DNA from: Ricinus communis
Lineage: Eukaryota > Streptophyta > Magnoliopsida > Malpighiales > Euphorbiaceae
DNA: 64,000 bases
Reading direction: 5' to 3'
Assembly (NCBI RefSeq): GCF_019578655.1
Contig: NC_063265.1
Location: 13,736,501 to 13,800,500 of the forward strand
Shown: in pieces, positions 12,177 through 26,200 of the stretch
How the letters are laid out: each line of letters starts with the position of its first letter
Numbering within the stretch: position 1 is the first letter of the stretch
Notes under the pieces: generated by a model
Told to the model about the DNA's origin: nothing
Databases searched by the model: none
What the model saw: only the letters and a program-made list of their open reading frames with translations
Program-made: the position numbers and the translations under genes

Positions 12177-12544
12177 AACTTTCCAAGAAATCCAATAAAG
12201 AAAAAAAGAAAAAAGAAACTGGCATTCACCAAGCAGTTAATTAATGAGATTGTCGGGAAAATCAAGTAAATTAGGTCCAAGGAATCAGATCATTGCATGA
12301 CATGATGTTATTCTAAAAAATGAATGGCCCCAAGAAAAACTACAGGAGGCACATGTACAATACAAATAGAGGGAAAAACGGAGGAAACAGGCCCATGAAC
12401 TAAATTTGCATGAGACGTTTACAGTTCACTTTTTAAAGAGGCACGGCCCTACCAACTAGCTTAAATAAACACTAGTTTCAACAACAATAACAACAACAAC
12501 AACAAAGAATATAACCTAAATCTAGAATAGAAATCTTTGCCTGC

Positions 12545-15500
12545 CTAGTACAAGCGTCCCCGGCATTCACTTGTACCACAGTAGCATGGTGATTTTTTAA
12601 TCTTCCCATCAGGACCAATAACACTATCGAGTGCATAACCATAGTCATATGCAAGTTCCTGTTTACAAAATAGGAAAGTATCTTATTATTCTAAATTGCT
12701 GTTGACATGTTATTTTAAATTCAAGATCCAAGATACAGCCCTAGCAAAAGGCCCATTCTCATAGTTTAAAGATTAGTCAATCACTGTCAGAAACACATTA
12801 GAAACGAGAAGCCTAAAAACCAATTTAATCCAAAGTGAAAGGAGGAATACACGAGTCGAAATTACCTGCATAGGAGGTATATCATCTGCAGCAAATAGCA
12901 CAATCCTGGCAAACCTAATATCATGGTGGGAGCTCAAAACACACTGGACAAATAGGTTAGGGTCACAGCTGTGATTAATAAATCTGGTAACATTACTACA
13001 AGAAGCTCCATCTATGCAAAATTCCGTCTCACTTTGTGCTTCATCCATTTTCTCCACCAGATAACGTGCATGTTTGGACACATCACCTTGTCGCCTCTGC
13101 AAGAAAAAATGAATCAAACATAACATGGCAAAAGAATTCAAATAAATGAAATAAAAAGAAAGTCTAAAACATGAGCTAGAAGAAAGCAAGCCAGAGTATA
13201 TGCATGCATAGTCCCAATAAGAGTTTGCTCCAAGTATGATACCATCAGCTAACTACAGCTAAAATTTAATGTCATCAATGTTTTCCATATTCATGGTCGA
13301 AATACCATTAATCCAAGTAATTCGCACCTAATATTCAAGACTCAGCATATGAAGCAATGGCAACAGAAAAATATTCTAATTTCACGGTCCCTTATTAAAC
13401 CGCTAGAAGCAACAGAGGAAATGCCACTTTCTTGAATGGTTGTGGTAGAAGTACCTCTCTTCCCCCAATCCCATGCATTGTATGCCAGCAATCAATCTCA
13501 AATATGAAGTCATTCTCGGAGACATTATCCAAGTCTGCACATTGCCTAAGAACTCCAATGTATTCACATACAAAAGCACCTGAAGGAATAAAGTCCCAAG
13601 ACCTAACAGCCCATCCTTTGTTTCGTGTACGGTACACCTGTTCAATGAAAAGCTTCCTGGAAAATGTTAAAGCAACTTAATATTGACAGGAATTTACTTC
13701 TTGATTTTATAGCTAGAATACCTCAAGCCGATATTTTATTCCCTGTTGAGATATACGGTTGATGCAATTTGGCCCACATCCACATCCTGGACCACATTCA
13801 AATACTACATCCTTTGGTTCGATCAATCTGAAAAAAAAAATCCAAAAATAAGTAATTGGATAAGATGAGTAAGATGTGGTTAATCTTTGAAAATAATACT
13901 ATATCACAGAATTGAGGCCTGAGAAAGGAGCCAAAACAGTGAAGACTTACAAAGTCTTGCAGAATCAGTGAACATATGAATAAAAATATCTCCCCGACCA
14001 TTTATTAGCAAGAGGAACAAAAAACACTAAAGGCATCGCCTATCAACAAATTCATTATACAATTAATCTCTCAACATTACGACTAGAAGTATTTAGACGC
14101 CCCTTTTAGTCCTCAGAAATTGCCAATAAAAACTAACATGCTGCATAAAACTATACTCTGTCAGAGTAATCAAACTACAATTGATCAATAATTGGAAATC
14201 AATTGCAATGGTAAAATGGACAACAGACACTTAGCAAATTAATGGTGCATCGCGATACTTGATGTTGAGCAAACATTGGTATTGGTACATACTATTCCCA
14301 AAAAGCAGGTAAACAACATTATTGCCAGACCCATATACAAATCTCACCTGCCACCATCTTTGCGCACATATGGAAAGTCAGAACCATTGAGTCGAGCGCA
14401 GGAGCAAGTCATTGGATTGGTACAGTTTCCTTTGCAATTGCATCCAGAAGGACTTGGCGGAACAATTACATTTCTGGCAACTTGAATGGACTTGGTATAT
14501 TTAAACCCTGAAATTTGAGTTTTAGCAAGAGTTGTGACCATAAATAGGTATATTTCCCAAATCAATGAGCCCAGGCAATATATTATAAATACCTAAAAGC
14601 ATAGGAGAACTACAAAAGAAATAAAGAAAGAAAAACATAATATTCCTTTCCCTACCAAAATCACATTAAGGAACAGAAAACTTCCAACAGAGCAACATCA
14701 AAGTCTGCAGCAAATAAAAAATGTTTTGAGATGTATAAAACCAAAATTGCTTTTACAGGGGACTAGACATGCTATGGGAAGAAGTGCATCCATTTCGCAA
14801 ATCCAAACACGTGTATTCTACTAGGAATATACAAAAGTATCTTCAGTGTGCAGAAACATGAAAGTCATTTGTGCCAATGCCATTGGTATATTATACACAT
14901 TGCAAAAATTTCAAGAATCCCAAACATAAGAAAGCACCTGAAAGAATTGCAACTAACTAATCTCTGAAGTATATCATATTCCTTTGCCACTACTAAGTGA
15001 TAAGTTGCCATTAGAAAGTTTCCAAACTATTTTCAAGTGTAGTGAATTTATGGTTCAGATGTTAATTAATCAATTACTTAGAATTCAGAATGTTCTGTCA
15101 TTGGTAAAAAGAAACCACCATGCTATATCAAACCAAAGGTAGACATTAACTGGGAGGTAAATGGTATCAAATTATTTTATCCAAATTGGTTTTCCTGAGC
15201 ATATAAGGTCCGTCGAATTTGTTTTCTTTTTCTTTTATTTGGAGCAATGACCCTATTTGTAATGCCATTGTAAAAGAGAGAAGGCTTCATGCTTGGACAA
15301 AAATAAATCTCAGGACATTAATTAATATTCTTAAATCCGCCTTAATAATATATGAGGACCTAGTACTTTAACAAAGAACCTCTAGTAAATTTCAAAAACA
15401 AGAAGTCACCATGCTTTCATATCCTTGTGAATTGTCAGATTTGATGTTGATCCACTTGGTATTGAACCAAAATCTAACAGTTTGGTTGGTAAGATGGAAG

Positions 15501-18289
15501 TGAAGAGAAAGGAAACAAAGAAAGGAAATTGTTTTAATTTCCGTGATTGGGTGTTTAATGGAACCAAACAACTTAATATGTGTAACTACAGCCTCTACAA
15601 AAAATTAACTTTATCAATGAAAATTTACAGCTTCTACAAGTGCTGCAGTAAAATATTCTTCCACATGCAGAATATATTAGTAAGAAATTCAAATTACTAC
15701 AATGCTAATAAACAAAAATGCACTTGAAATGAACATTGCATACACAAGTAAAGCTTTTCAGAAACAGTATAACTACAAAAATTCCCCTCTAACCTCTAAT
15801 AAAGCATAAGTCATATATTACTTGCCTGTAGGTGCAAGAGGAGGATCAATCAAATTGGTAACTGGAATAGGTATATCTTCTTCGCCATTAGATATGTCCT
15901 CACACACCAAGCTTAGAAAATAATACACCTCAATCAGTTTCCGCGAGATGTGCAACGCATATGAAAGATAGAATGTTATTCATTTATAGATTTCATACCC
16001 CACTAATCTAGAAGAATCTTTAGGTGGTCTTTTCCATTCAAAACAATCCTGAAACAAAAGCAACAAACAATCTGACATATATAAAATGACAACCAAGCTG
16101 AAGAAAAGAAAAATAGCACTCAAACAACAGATATAACTGCATATGAACACATGTACGAAATGAATGCAAATATTTACAGCAGAGTTTATCACTGCATTAA
16201 GCTACTTTTCAGATTAAGCAAGCAAGGATTCATAGGGTAAGGTAAACTCACTAAGATATAGCTTTATGCCCAGCGAAAGAAAAGTATTAGCTCTTGCGTA
16301 ATTTTAACATCTATATCATTGAACACTGAACGAACTGATAAATTCAACAAAATCATGCTTTGGAAGTTGATCGTTAATTCCATCATATAGTTTACAAAAC
16401 AACTAAGGGAAAGGATGGGAGTGAAGGAGGCTAGGATTAGCAACCTTTTGATCATGAACCTCTGCCCTAGCATCTATCCTCCGCTTCCAACACATTAATT
16501 GATTAGCTATTAAATGGTACTCAATTCAACTAAACTTATAAAATTTGGAAATTACCAGGATCCCTTTCTCCAGTTTATTCTATTAAAGCATCTTGCATTT
16601 TAGGTGACGCCTATCAATGAGGAATACTGACTTAAATTTCAAATTACTTAAATAACCAAATAAAGAACTTGTAAGACATCAGTTCCAAAGTAATACGAGC
16701 ACTCATTTCTGTTCATTTCACAGAAAGATCCTTCAGAATGCAATCCTTTGAAGAAAGTATGGATAGTTCTTAATAAGATTCCTCACCATCTGTTTTTCTC
16801 TTTCACCAGCCCTCTGACATATATCATCAGCTACAGACCTCTTACAGCCCATTGATTTCAAATAAGCACCACTTCTTAAATCCTTTATTTCTGTATTTTC
16901 CAACTTAACAGGTCCGGAATCAGAATTCAGCCAGGTATCAGCATCCACGTCGCATATGTCTTTCCTAGCTACATTTAGCAGGCATTTTTGCATCACCCAA
17001 TCAATCTTAGTTTTTTTCTTTGTCATATCATCTTTAGGAGAATTTAATTTCCTCTTCCAATCACTGTTGCTGCAGACATAATCTTTAGCAGCATTTGACT
17101 GTCTATTGTGAGTACTGCCATAATATGGTCTTTTGTCCTTGGGTACATTTTTAAGTCTTGGACTAACTCTTCGCCCTAAAAGAAGTCCTTGAGACTCTTT
17201 GTTCTGAAATTGTTGCGCAACAGTCTTTCTCATGGTAACATCAAGTACTTCATTATCAGTTTCTTGCTTGCTAGCACTCTTTGTGTAATTATCGCTACTT
17301 TTGTACATTAACATCAAGGGCGAAAAGGCCATCAGGCCCACCACTGTCTCTCTTACCCTTTCACCAAACCTTTGATGCATGCTATCAGCTAGACAACTTT
17401 TACACCTTCTTAATTCCAAATAAGCTCCATCTTCTAAATCCATAGCTGATGTATCATGTTCAATACATGAAAAACCAAGAACCAAATCACTTTTGGCACC
17501 TCCATCTTCTGTGCCTTCTATAGCCATATGGAAACATTCTTGCATTGGCAGGTTGAGTTTAGTTATTTGTTCAGTAGCATCATCATTAGGTGAACATGGG
17601 ACCCTCATTCGGTCATCATGTTTATTTTTTACATCACAGAGGTTATATTTAGTAGCATCTATCTGCCTCCTTTGATCACTACTGGAATATAATATTTTCT
17701 GTAACGGTCTTTTAAGTTGTGGGCTAACAGTTTGCTGCAAAAGAGATCTATCTGACTTCATTTTAGGAACTTTTTGCACGACTTTCTCTGTCAAAGCAAC
17801 ACCGCCTTTAGTTCCCTTGCAGGAATTATTATTATTAGGGGAATACAATCGCCGCTTCCATTCATTACCTTCAGTTATTTTTTTATGAATGTCACCTTTA
17901 GGAGCATATAGCTGCCGCCTCTGACCACTGCCATAATACGGCCTTCTGTCTGCAGATATATGTTTAAGTCTTGGGCTAGATCTTCGCTCCAGAAGAAATC
18001 CCTCTGACCTTACATTTGGAGCATGTTGATAAAGGTTATTTCTAGCAGTAATGTTTTCAGAAGAATGTAAGCTTCTTCTCTGGCCACTGCCATAATATGG
18101 TCTTTTGTCCTTGGATATGTTTTTAAGTCTTGGGCTAACTCTTCTTTCCAAAAAAAATCCTTTAGGCCTTATCTTTTGAACTTGTTGCACAATTTTCTCA
18201 TTCACAGTAGAATTAAGTCCATCGTTTTGATTTTCTTGCTCTGTAGAATTTTTGGCATAATTATTGCTTCCAGAATACTCACTACCCAT
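12545..18289 (-). CDS. SUVH4: Histone H3K9 methyltransferase, SUVH4/KYP-type, SRA not found
   Basis: Eight exons join in frame: 16787-18289, 15999-16048, 15826-15911, 14348-14507, 13722-13827, 13455-13637, 12866-13096 and 12545-12658 (810 residues). The C-terminal half matches SUVH4/KRYPTONITE. A Cys-rich pre-SET runs from about residue 560 (GCNCKGNCTNPMTCSC) to ECGPGCGCGPNC. The SET domain spans about 636-780, with GWAVRSWDFIPSG, the catalytic NHSCDPN (737-743) and ELAYDYGYALD. Post-SET is CYCGTSECRGRLY at the C-terminus. These residues predict an active enzyme placing H3K9me1/2. Residues 1-501 are unusual: four copies of an SPRLK...KRPYYG-type unit (about 51, 104, 188 and 375) in a nested tandem duplication. 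The SRA domain, normally between this region and pre-SET and needed by KYP to bind methylated DNA, was not found in the 738-base first intron or any later one. Intron 3 uses a GC donor (CAG|GCAAGT). A TAGGGTTT (telo-box on the gene strand) lies at 18957-18964. Confidence 0.85.
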
Positions 18290-19030
18290 CAGTTGATTCC
18301 AATATAAAATTTCTGCATGAAGAAAATATTAACAATCAATATATTCCTATAATCTGGATTGAATCTATAAGAACAATTTCCATTATGCAACTAATCCAAA
18401 TTCCAAATAAAGAAGAAACTCAAATTGGCCTTTCAGAATAAATTTGTATCTCATATCACATCAATTTTATTTCAAAAAGCAATAAATTGAAGCTCTTAAC
18501 AATAATAATTATAAAACAAACAATAGCTTCAAGATTCAGGAATATGAAAAATGAAGATAAAAGAGATACATGATTTCACGAACCCAAGAAAAAACATACA
18601 TTAAGGTACAATGCGAAGACGTCTAAATATAAACTCATTTGACTTCTATCAAGTATACAAATAGCATTAAGAAAAAAGAACCAAATCGGTTTCTGCAATA
18701 TAAACAGTCATTATATCGATTCTATAAAGAAGCACAGCATTCAGTTCTAGAATAATGTGAAGTATTTAGCATGCCATACTGCGAATTAAAATAATGTATT
18801 AGATTCATTAACGGAAGAATCTAAAAATTTCAAGTGATTGAAATCAAAACTGTCTCATAATAGAACGCAAAATCAGAATCGGAGTAAAGAAAACTGACCA
18901 TTAGATTAAAGAGAGTGTTGCATGAAAAGCGATGGCCAAGAGAGAATATTGCAATCTAGGGTTTTTAATAAAGTATAATAGCAATTTAAAAATGGCAGCG
19001 ACACGGCGGGAAGATTAGGAAAGAAGACCA
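18290..19030. promoter_or_regulatory. Putative 5' leader and promoter of the SUVH4-type gene
   Basis: No coding frame is seen. The sequence just upstream of the start codon (18290-18310) is compatible with a spliced 5' leader. On the gene strand an AAACCCTA telo-box (TAGGGTTT at 18957-18964 as written) lies about 670 bases upstream of the ATG, a plausible position for a promoter/leader element if the leader is interrupted by an intron. The transcription start cannot be placed from sequence alone. Confidence 0.35.
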
Positions 19031-22000
19031 CAGTGCTCAGTAAACTCTTGGCACGTACTTCTCGTTTTTCAGCTACGTCATTGTTACGAGAAAACTTTCA
19101 CTGCGTCGTGTGTACCCCTGACGCCCCACTTTTTATTTTTATTTTTGCTCTTTGCTTTGTTTCCATTTTCACCTTTGGTTAGCTTATTATTAACACATGC
19201 TTGCCAATATGGACCTCTTCACGGGCTCCGAACTAATACAGCATAGGCCCCGAAAAGTAAATAAGTCCAAAGCCCAGTCATTGGACAAAACTTTATTTTA
19301 TTAATATTTATTCTTGTTGCTCAAAATTAAAGATATTTTTAAAAAAATTATTCTAAAATTAACAGCAAAAAAAAAACTATCTTTAATGTTTATTTTAGTA
19401 TTATTTGCTTACTTTCTCTTATAATAATAGTCTTGAAAACATACTTTCTTGTTTTTGAAATATAAAATATATACTTTCTTATAATAACATGATTCATTTA
19501 AATAAATTTTTACACCAAAAAAAAAAAAAAAAAGGTAACTTAGAATTAACTCTTTTGGTCTGTCTTTGCAATTTTATGCATATGTATTTTCTGTTTTTAA
19601 GCATAAAATTATAGAGAAAGAAATAAAGTAATAATTTTATTTTTAAGTAAATTAAATATCTGCCTAATGAAGCTGAATATGGGGGCATTAACTCAAAATA
19701 TACGGTGCAAAACAGGAATATTGATCCGCAAAACGTTGACGAACGGGTCTCCTGAACTGTGCAGTGGTCCACATTAAAAAAGAAAATGGCGTTAAAATTT
19801 TATTAAAAAAAAAAAAAAAAGAAGAAGAAAAACAGCAGCATCGAGATGTGAGTTAAAATACAAAAATAATAAAGCACGTGAAAGTAAAAACGTAGGGGAG
19901 AATCTGAGTCATAGGCAATAGGAACAATTTACTTAAATCTATCATTGCACTCTTTCTTTCTAATCTAATCTGCCAATCATTCTCTCTCTTTTATTTTAAT
20001 CTCTTTCCTCTCAGCCGACAGTTTTTGTGTTCCTTCTGCTTCGAACACCACACTGCCTATTTTTATATATTATTTGCTCAAACCAGAGTGGCCTTAATAT
20101 GGGAAGCATTCCATCTGTGGCAGAGACTCAATGATGCTGGAACCCAGATTTAACACCGTGTTATCTATAATTTCAAAAACTATCTTTTCCTATCACTGTC
20201 CAATACTCAGATTTTAACATTTTTCATGTTTCAAATTTATTGTTTATGATATTTCGTGCAATTCATTCTTGATCGTTTAGAAATTAATTTGGACATAATA
20301 TCCATAGGATACTTTTCAATTCTAATGTTGCTATAAATATTTTAAATAAAATTGAATATATTTTATAAACATTAATCAGTCTTAAATATCTAGTATAATA
20401 TTATGTATTAGAACTGTTAATATTCAAATAGTAGAGCCCTAAAAATCCAATGAAACTCAAATCTCATATAAAATATCTATGAAATATCACTGTTCATGGA
20501 TTGATAATCCTTGAATATGCATATGTGGATTGAAAAATGATTATTTTATTTTTAAAAATTACATTTGCATTATTTATTATAATGATATTTCATGTTACTC
20601 ACATAAAGATATATAATTTTTTATTTAATATTTGCGAGGATAAATGAACGGACCATATGGTGAGATTTTTCTAAAGAATATGCAAACATGCTAGTGGTGA
20701 AAAAATTATTTATTTAATTCTGACCACAAAGAATAAATATTTCTTTTGTAATATGTATTAAATGTGTTCAACCAAATTTCTTTCTGTCCATTGATTAAAA
20801 AAATAAATTCTTTCTGTCTTTTTCTCGTGTGGTAAATAGAAAAGAAAAAATTGACCCCACAACGCGACAAATAAATAAATCATTTTCCTTTTCCTTTTAT
20901 TCGTCCACGTAACATCCAGCATTAACAGTGGATAAAATCAGGTACGCGATCTCTTCATGAGATCTTCCAGTGCAAACGCAGGCTTGACTCGCTGTTGACC
21001 AAAGTACAGATTCAATCTGGAAGTCTCTTTTTCCTTTTTCAATGAAAAACAGATAAACAGTTCCAATTCATTCTTCACCACCACTCCAGTAGAGGTGTAT
21101 AGCACTGGATTATCTCCCCGTAATGAAAATAGATTCTTTCCTTGATTTATGAATTAATAAAAGGCCGCACGTATTTTAAGGCCCACTGAGGTTCTAGTCC
21201 TTACCCCATTCTTTCGGCACTGTATTTTTTTTTTTTTCTAATAACAAAGAACTTTTTAATCTTGAAATCAACCTCTCATTAGCAAATGAATTTAGAAAAT
21301 TTAGGACTGACGTGCTGCTGATATTCTGTAGTCAAAGCTAATCTGATCATATTTTTTTATCCTTTTGCATTAATTATTATATAATGCATTTTTTTTATTA
21401 TTTCTTTTCTAATTTATTAATACTTCAATAATTTTTGAATTATATAGCAGCTGTCTTTTTATATTTAATATGAATATAAATAAATATCGACAAAAAATAT
21501 TCGAGAGCTTTTCAATCTTAGTAATAAGTTATCCAGTTTACAAAATTTATCCACTAGCTTATTTATTTATTTATTATTTTATGTATGTCATGATAAGTTA
21601 ATTGTAAACATAAAATTGGAAAGCAATAATATTATTAGATGCAGTCTCAAAAAATAAATCATTCAAATGACTAAAGAAAATTTTGTAAAGTTTAATGTTG
21701 TTTAGAAAATTAAACCAAATTCTTGTTGGCATTTGTTTATAAATTATATTTAATGCATAATTAATTGCTCTTTAAGTTATTTATCAAAAAAATATTTAAG
21801 ATTCTTGTTGGCATTTGTTTACAATTTATATTTATTAATATTTGAAGGTTGTGTACGAAATTATTTATTTTGAAGTTGAGGGGAAACTGAGAATTCCTTT
21901 TACAGCAATATGTACATTAAACGCCTAAAAAGGTAAATAACAGATTCAATCATGGCTGATGGAGGTTATTATCGTCATTTACATAAAATTCATAATTCAT

Positions 22001-23251
22001 TAATCAACTTAACTGGTTCGAAAAATGCCAGCGTGGCTTTAGAGACAAAGAGAGATATCTAACACAGAGACCCAAAAGACTCTCATCTTTTTACTGAGAC
22101 CACACAACGGATTTGGACTTGACGCCGTTAGACAGTAACTGTATTTTCAACCTCATGATCTCGTGTTTGTAGGAGTCGGTCTGGGCTTGTCTATTTCTCA
22201 ATAAACGGTTCTCCGTTTTAACCACAGAGAATTAGACACATCGAGTTTCTGTCATCTCACCTATCTCTGGCGAGACAACTCGCAATCTCGCCGGAGATTC
22301 TGTTTCTTTGCCGTCTCCATTGATTCCGACAGATAATTCTAGCAAAAGAAAAGTTAAAAGGAGGGAGAGAGAGAATAATGAAGATTGAATAATTATAATA
22401 ATAATAAATAGTAAAATAAATAAATGGAGAAGTAAAGAAAGGAGGAGGTAGTGGTTAACGTGCAATGCAGGGAAAAGAGAAGAATCAAGTTAGGGTTTGG
22501 AGGATCTTGCAAGGCACAGATGCCAAGATGATAGCTTATGCAATCAATTTTCCTTGCCTTATGGCGTAATTTATTCCAGTGTCAACTCTGTTTAAATTCC
22601 TTCTTCGCTTTGTCTCTCTTCGCTCTGAATTTTCATCCACTTTTATAATTTAATAAAGGTTTGTTGTTACGCTTTGTTTGTTTTTTTGAATTATTCTCTC
22701 ATTTCATCTATCCTTTAATGTGTCTCATGTCTTTCTGATCATCGCTTTTCTTCGAAATTTGAAGTCTATATATGTTTTTTCAAGAAACATATACAAATTA
22801 ATGTCTTTGTAGTTGATTTTGCGCGCCAAACTGAAATTTTGGCTGGTTGGATCTCGGTGATCTTCCAGAATATTTTCCGTGTTATTTTGCAATAAATAAC
22901 TTAAAGAGCAATTATTTATGCATGTTTTCTTTTATTTGGTATACAATTGTGGGAGATATACACTACTTAAATTACTTTTTTCAAATGAATTTCAATTTGA
23001 GATTCGAATCTAAAACCTAAGGTAATACCTTGTAATTCTTATCTCTGACGTGCACTATTTCATTGGATATGTAGTTGTGTTTTAATTACTTACCATACTT
23101 TACTCTGCAGAATTTCCATTACTGGAGCCGGAGGGAAAAGAGATATATAAAGGTGTGCATGCAGCAATACACCGGCCGTAGATGGAATTGCATTGAACTC
23201 CTGTTTTTTTCTCATTTTGCGGTTTGTAGATTTGGTTAGGTACCATTATCA
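19031..23251. other. Intergenic region and Mei2-like 5' leader
   Basis: Between the divergent SUVH4-type and Mei2-like genes the DNA is AT-rich, with no gene recognised from about 19100 to 22150. A direct duplication lies at 21718-21751 and 21799-21834. From about 22200 to 23251 the composition looks like a plant 5' leader: CT/GA-rich tracts, TAGGGTTT at 22491-22498, and a likely leader-intron acceptor CTGCAG ending at about 23110 that would leave 23111-23251 as the last untranslated exon part. Confidence 0.4.
21718..21834. repeat. Direct duplication, about 35 bp, 81 bp apart
   Basis: The word ATTCTTGTTGGCATTTGTTT and the following 14 or so bases occur at 21718-21751 and again at 21799-21834 with a few differences. 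It is a small local duplication in non-coding DNA. Confidence 0.75.
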
Positions 23252-26200
23252 ATGATTATGCCATCTGAAACTATGGAATTACCGAGTTTTTTCTCAGGCG
23301 ATGAGGTACTCGTCCTGCAAGTTTTTGTTCACCCTTTGACTGTGTATTTTATTGCTTGGTTTAGCCATATTTTTGCAAGGATTCATAAAATCAATCTTTT
23401 TCCTTCTTTTTTCTTCTTCAATCCTGCAGAGGCAGGTTGGATTTTGGAAGTCGGACACCATGCCTGATCACTATGGTCAGTCCTTTTTTTCTTTCTCTTT
23501 TCTCTATTTTATAATGATTAATTCGCAGGAGTTACCGTTGTCTTTCATGTTCAAACTGTTAAATCTTGCTCTTTCTCTCTTCCAACCTGTGATATGCCCT
23601 TTTTAATATTTTGACATCCGTGATTGTTAATTATATCCTGTACTCAAGAGTACGTTCCAGTTCTAAATATAGTACTTATAAATAGGCTCGTGTATTCTTT
23701 GAGATGGCACAGGCGCTAAATATGTGTACTAATTAGTCAAGAAGCAACAAAGATGATATATCTGAGTATATCATCTGATAATCATTACCGAATATTATCA
23801 TTTCAAGCATACTGAGATAGATGGTCACTTAATGAATCTCCTATAAATATCAATATCTATAGCCATGAGCTTTGCATGAATTTGTTAAATGTACTAAGTC
23901 AATAGTGGGGTAATATAATTATAGATTTTTGTAAAAGCGTGTATTTGCAAATGCGTTGATTATGGAAATAAAATGGAGACGTAAGGAATGCATATCTTAT
24001 GTGCTCTTTTCATAAAATATCTCTTAACTTCTAGTGGCTTTAGATGGAAGGCCCTTTGCTCACACTTGATCCTTAACCAAACTAAATTTAGTCAATATTA
24101 TAGAGTGCGGTGCAATTAATTATGTTGTTTCTAAATTTAGCCGTAAATCTATGAAAAGTTAATTCTTTTGCAATCAAAATTAACACTGTTCGTGTTGAGG
24201 TAAAATAATGACATAATTGCTTGAACAGCCAGTGGGAAATCAGTTGCTATGTCATCCCTAGAAAATCTTGGAGCAGTGGAACGTCAGTCAGCAAAGTCAT
24301 TTGAGCTTCATCAGTCTCTCTTAATGAGGGATCAAAAATTGAATCACAGCTTGGATAGGCATGCGGTGGGGTCAGAGAGAGCAGCGAGACAGTTCTCAAC
24401 TTTGTTGAGACCTGTGATCCAGGACCCAGGGACAAGATCTAGTTTGAATGTACAGCCATCAACTTATTATCCTGAAGGTGGCAAAGTTGATATAATGGCA
24501 AATCAGTACGAGAATAGTCTCTTCTCCAGCTCATTATCGGAGTTATTTAGTAGAAAGTGTATGTTCCTTCCTCCTAGTTAATGTTCCTCTATGCAAAGTT
24601 TATGTAGGTCAATTGACAACATATATATTAAATTGTTTATACACAATGTTTCAAATTTGAATTATGTGCCATATGCAAGAATATACCAATTTTTTGATAG
24701 ACTTCTTAGTTTTCCTTCAGGGGATTGCTCATTAATCTGACTGTAGGCATTAATTTCTAATACAGTGAGATTATCCTCAAACAATGTTTTATATGGCCAT
24801 TCTGTGGATACTGTTGCCTCGCACTTTGAGGAACAGGAACCTTTTGAATCACTTGAAGAAGTTGAGGCTCAAACCATCGGGAATCTTCTCCCCAGTGATG
24901 ACGACTTGTTTAGTGGAATGACTGATAAGCTGGACAACACCATCCAATCTAATGGCAGAGATGATGTGGAAGAGTTGGACTTTTTTAGCAGTGTTGGTGG
25001 ATTGGACTTGGGAGATGATGGTTCAACACCACAGAATGATACTGATTTTGCTGGAGGAATTTCTAATGGTCAGCCAGGGACAGGGTCCAGTAATGGATCA
25101 ATAGCTGGAGAACATCCTTATGGTGAACAGCCTTCTAGGACCCTTTTCGTGAGAAACATAAATAGCAATGTTGAAGATTCTGAGTTAAGAGCCCTATTTG
25201 AGGTGTGTGTTATATGTTTTATTGTTTTAGTTTGTGGTCATGTATGCTATTTACCTCAACTATTTGTCATACATGAATATTCTGCCTGCTGCAAATCATT
25301 TTATACATTGAAATACAGCAATATGGAGATATCCGCTCACTTTACACAACCTGCAAGCATCGTGGTTTTGTTATGATATCCTATTATGATATTAGAGCTG
25401 CAAACAATGCAAAGGAAGCACTCCAGGATACACCACTTAGGCGTCGGAAACTTGACATACATTTTTCAATCCCAAAGGTGAGCTTTTAAAAGTCCTTCTT
25501 AATGTATCATTATGCCTTTATTAACCTTTCAGCTTTCTAGTTATCAGCAGAATGGCAGTTATATTCTTCAGGATGCTTTAGGTTTTGATATAGATGCACA
25601 AATCTTGTTGCATGATTCTTTCCCTTACTGTTACTTCTGTCAGGATAATCCCTCGGAAAAAGATACTAATCAGGGAACTCTGGTTGCTTTCAACCTTGAT
25701 GCTTCCATTTCTAATGATGAACTTCATCAGATTTTTGGTGTGCATGGAGAAATTAAGGAGGTAAGAGTGTTATTCTTAACATTTTAAAAAAGAGAAACTA
25801 TGAATAAGGCATGAACCCATGTTTTGCTCTCAATGCAGATTCGTGAAATCCCAAACAGAAGTCAGCACAAATTTATCGAATTTTATGATGTAAGAGCTGC
25901 AGAGAATGCTCTTCGTGCATTGAACAGGAGCCATATTGCAGGGAAGCAAATTAAGCTCGAGCCAAGCCGTCCTGGGGGTCCAAGACGGTATTGTGCAATC
26001 ATTACTCTGCATTTGTTTTCCTCAATGTTTTCTGTCCTCCTTTGTTTAGTTTCATTTAAGTTACATCCAGATTTAGGTGAGGTGAAAGCAGATATATATG
26101 TGTCCACAGTTAGAACAAAATTTAATGTTTTAGTGATAACTTGTTTAAGAAGAAATAACCAATTTTCTTTTCTTGGTTAAATTTCTTTACACTTTCATAT

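Larger units (their letters stand above)
7608..12544. other. Gene-poor intergenic region
   Basis: About 4.9 kb lies between two minus-strand genes without a convincing gene. It contains a purine microsatellite (7843-7888), a CATTCCC triplication near 9009-9029, poly(T) tracts near 9159-9177 and 10939-10968, a (TA)n run at 10713-10732, and an AAC-rich run at about 12481-12504. A less AT-rich block at about 10440-10680 and a short membrane-like frame at about 12016-12176 (minus) are listed separately. The last 300-400 bases probably include the 3' untranslated region of the SUVH4-type gene. Confidence 0.5.

Noticed and set aside
16264..16473. Minus-strand frame in SUVH4 intron 1, examined as a missing SRA exon
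   Set aside because: It contains none of the SRA landmarks and has no usable splice borders in a compatible phase. The run just upstream of it, with KRRIDARAEVHDQK, is only vaguely like the linker before SRA in homologues.
22980..23030. GATTCGAATCTAAAACC word resembling tRNA-derived or LTR primer sequence
   Set aside because: It is isolated, with no tRNA fold and no LTR pair nearby.
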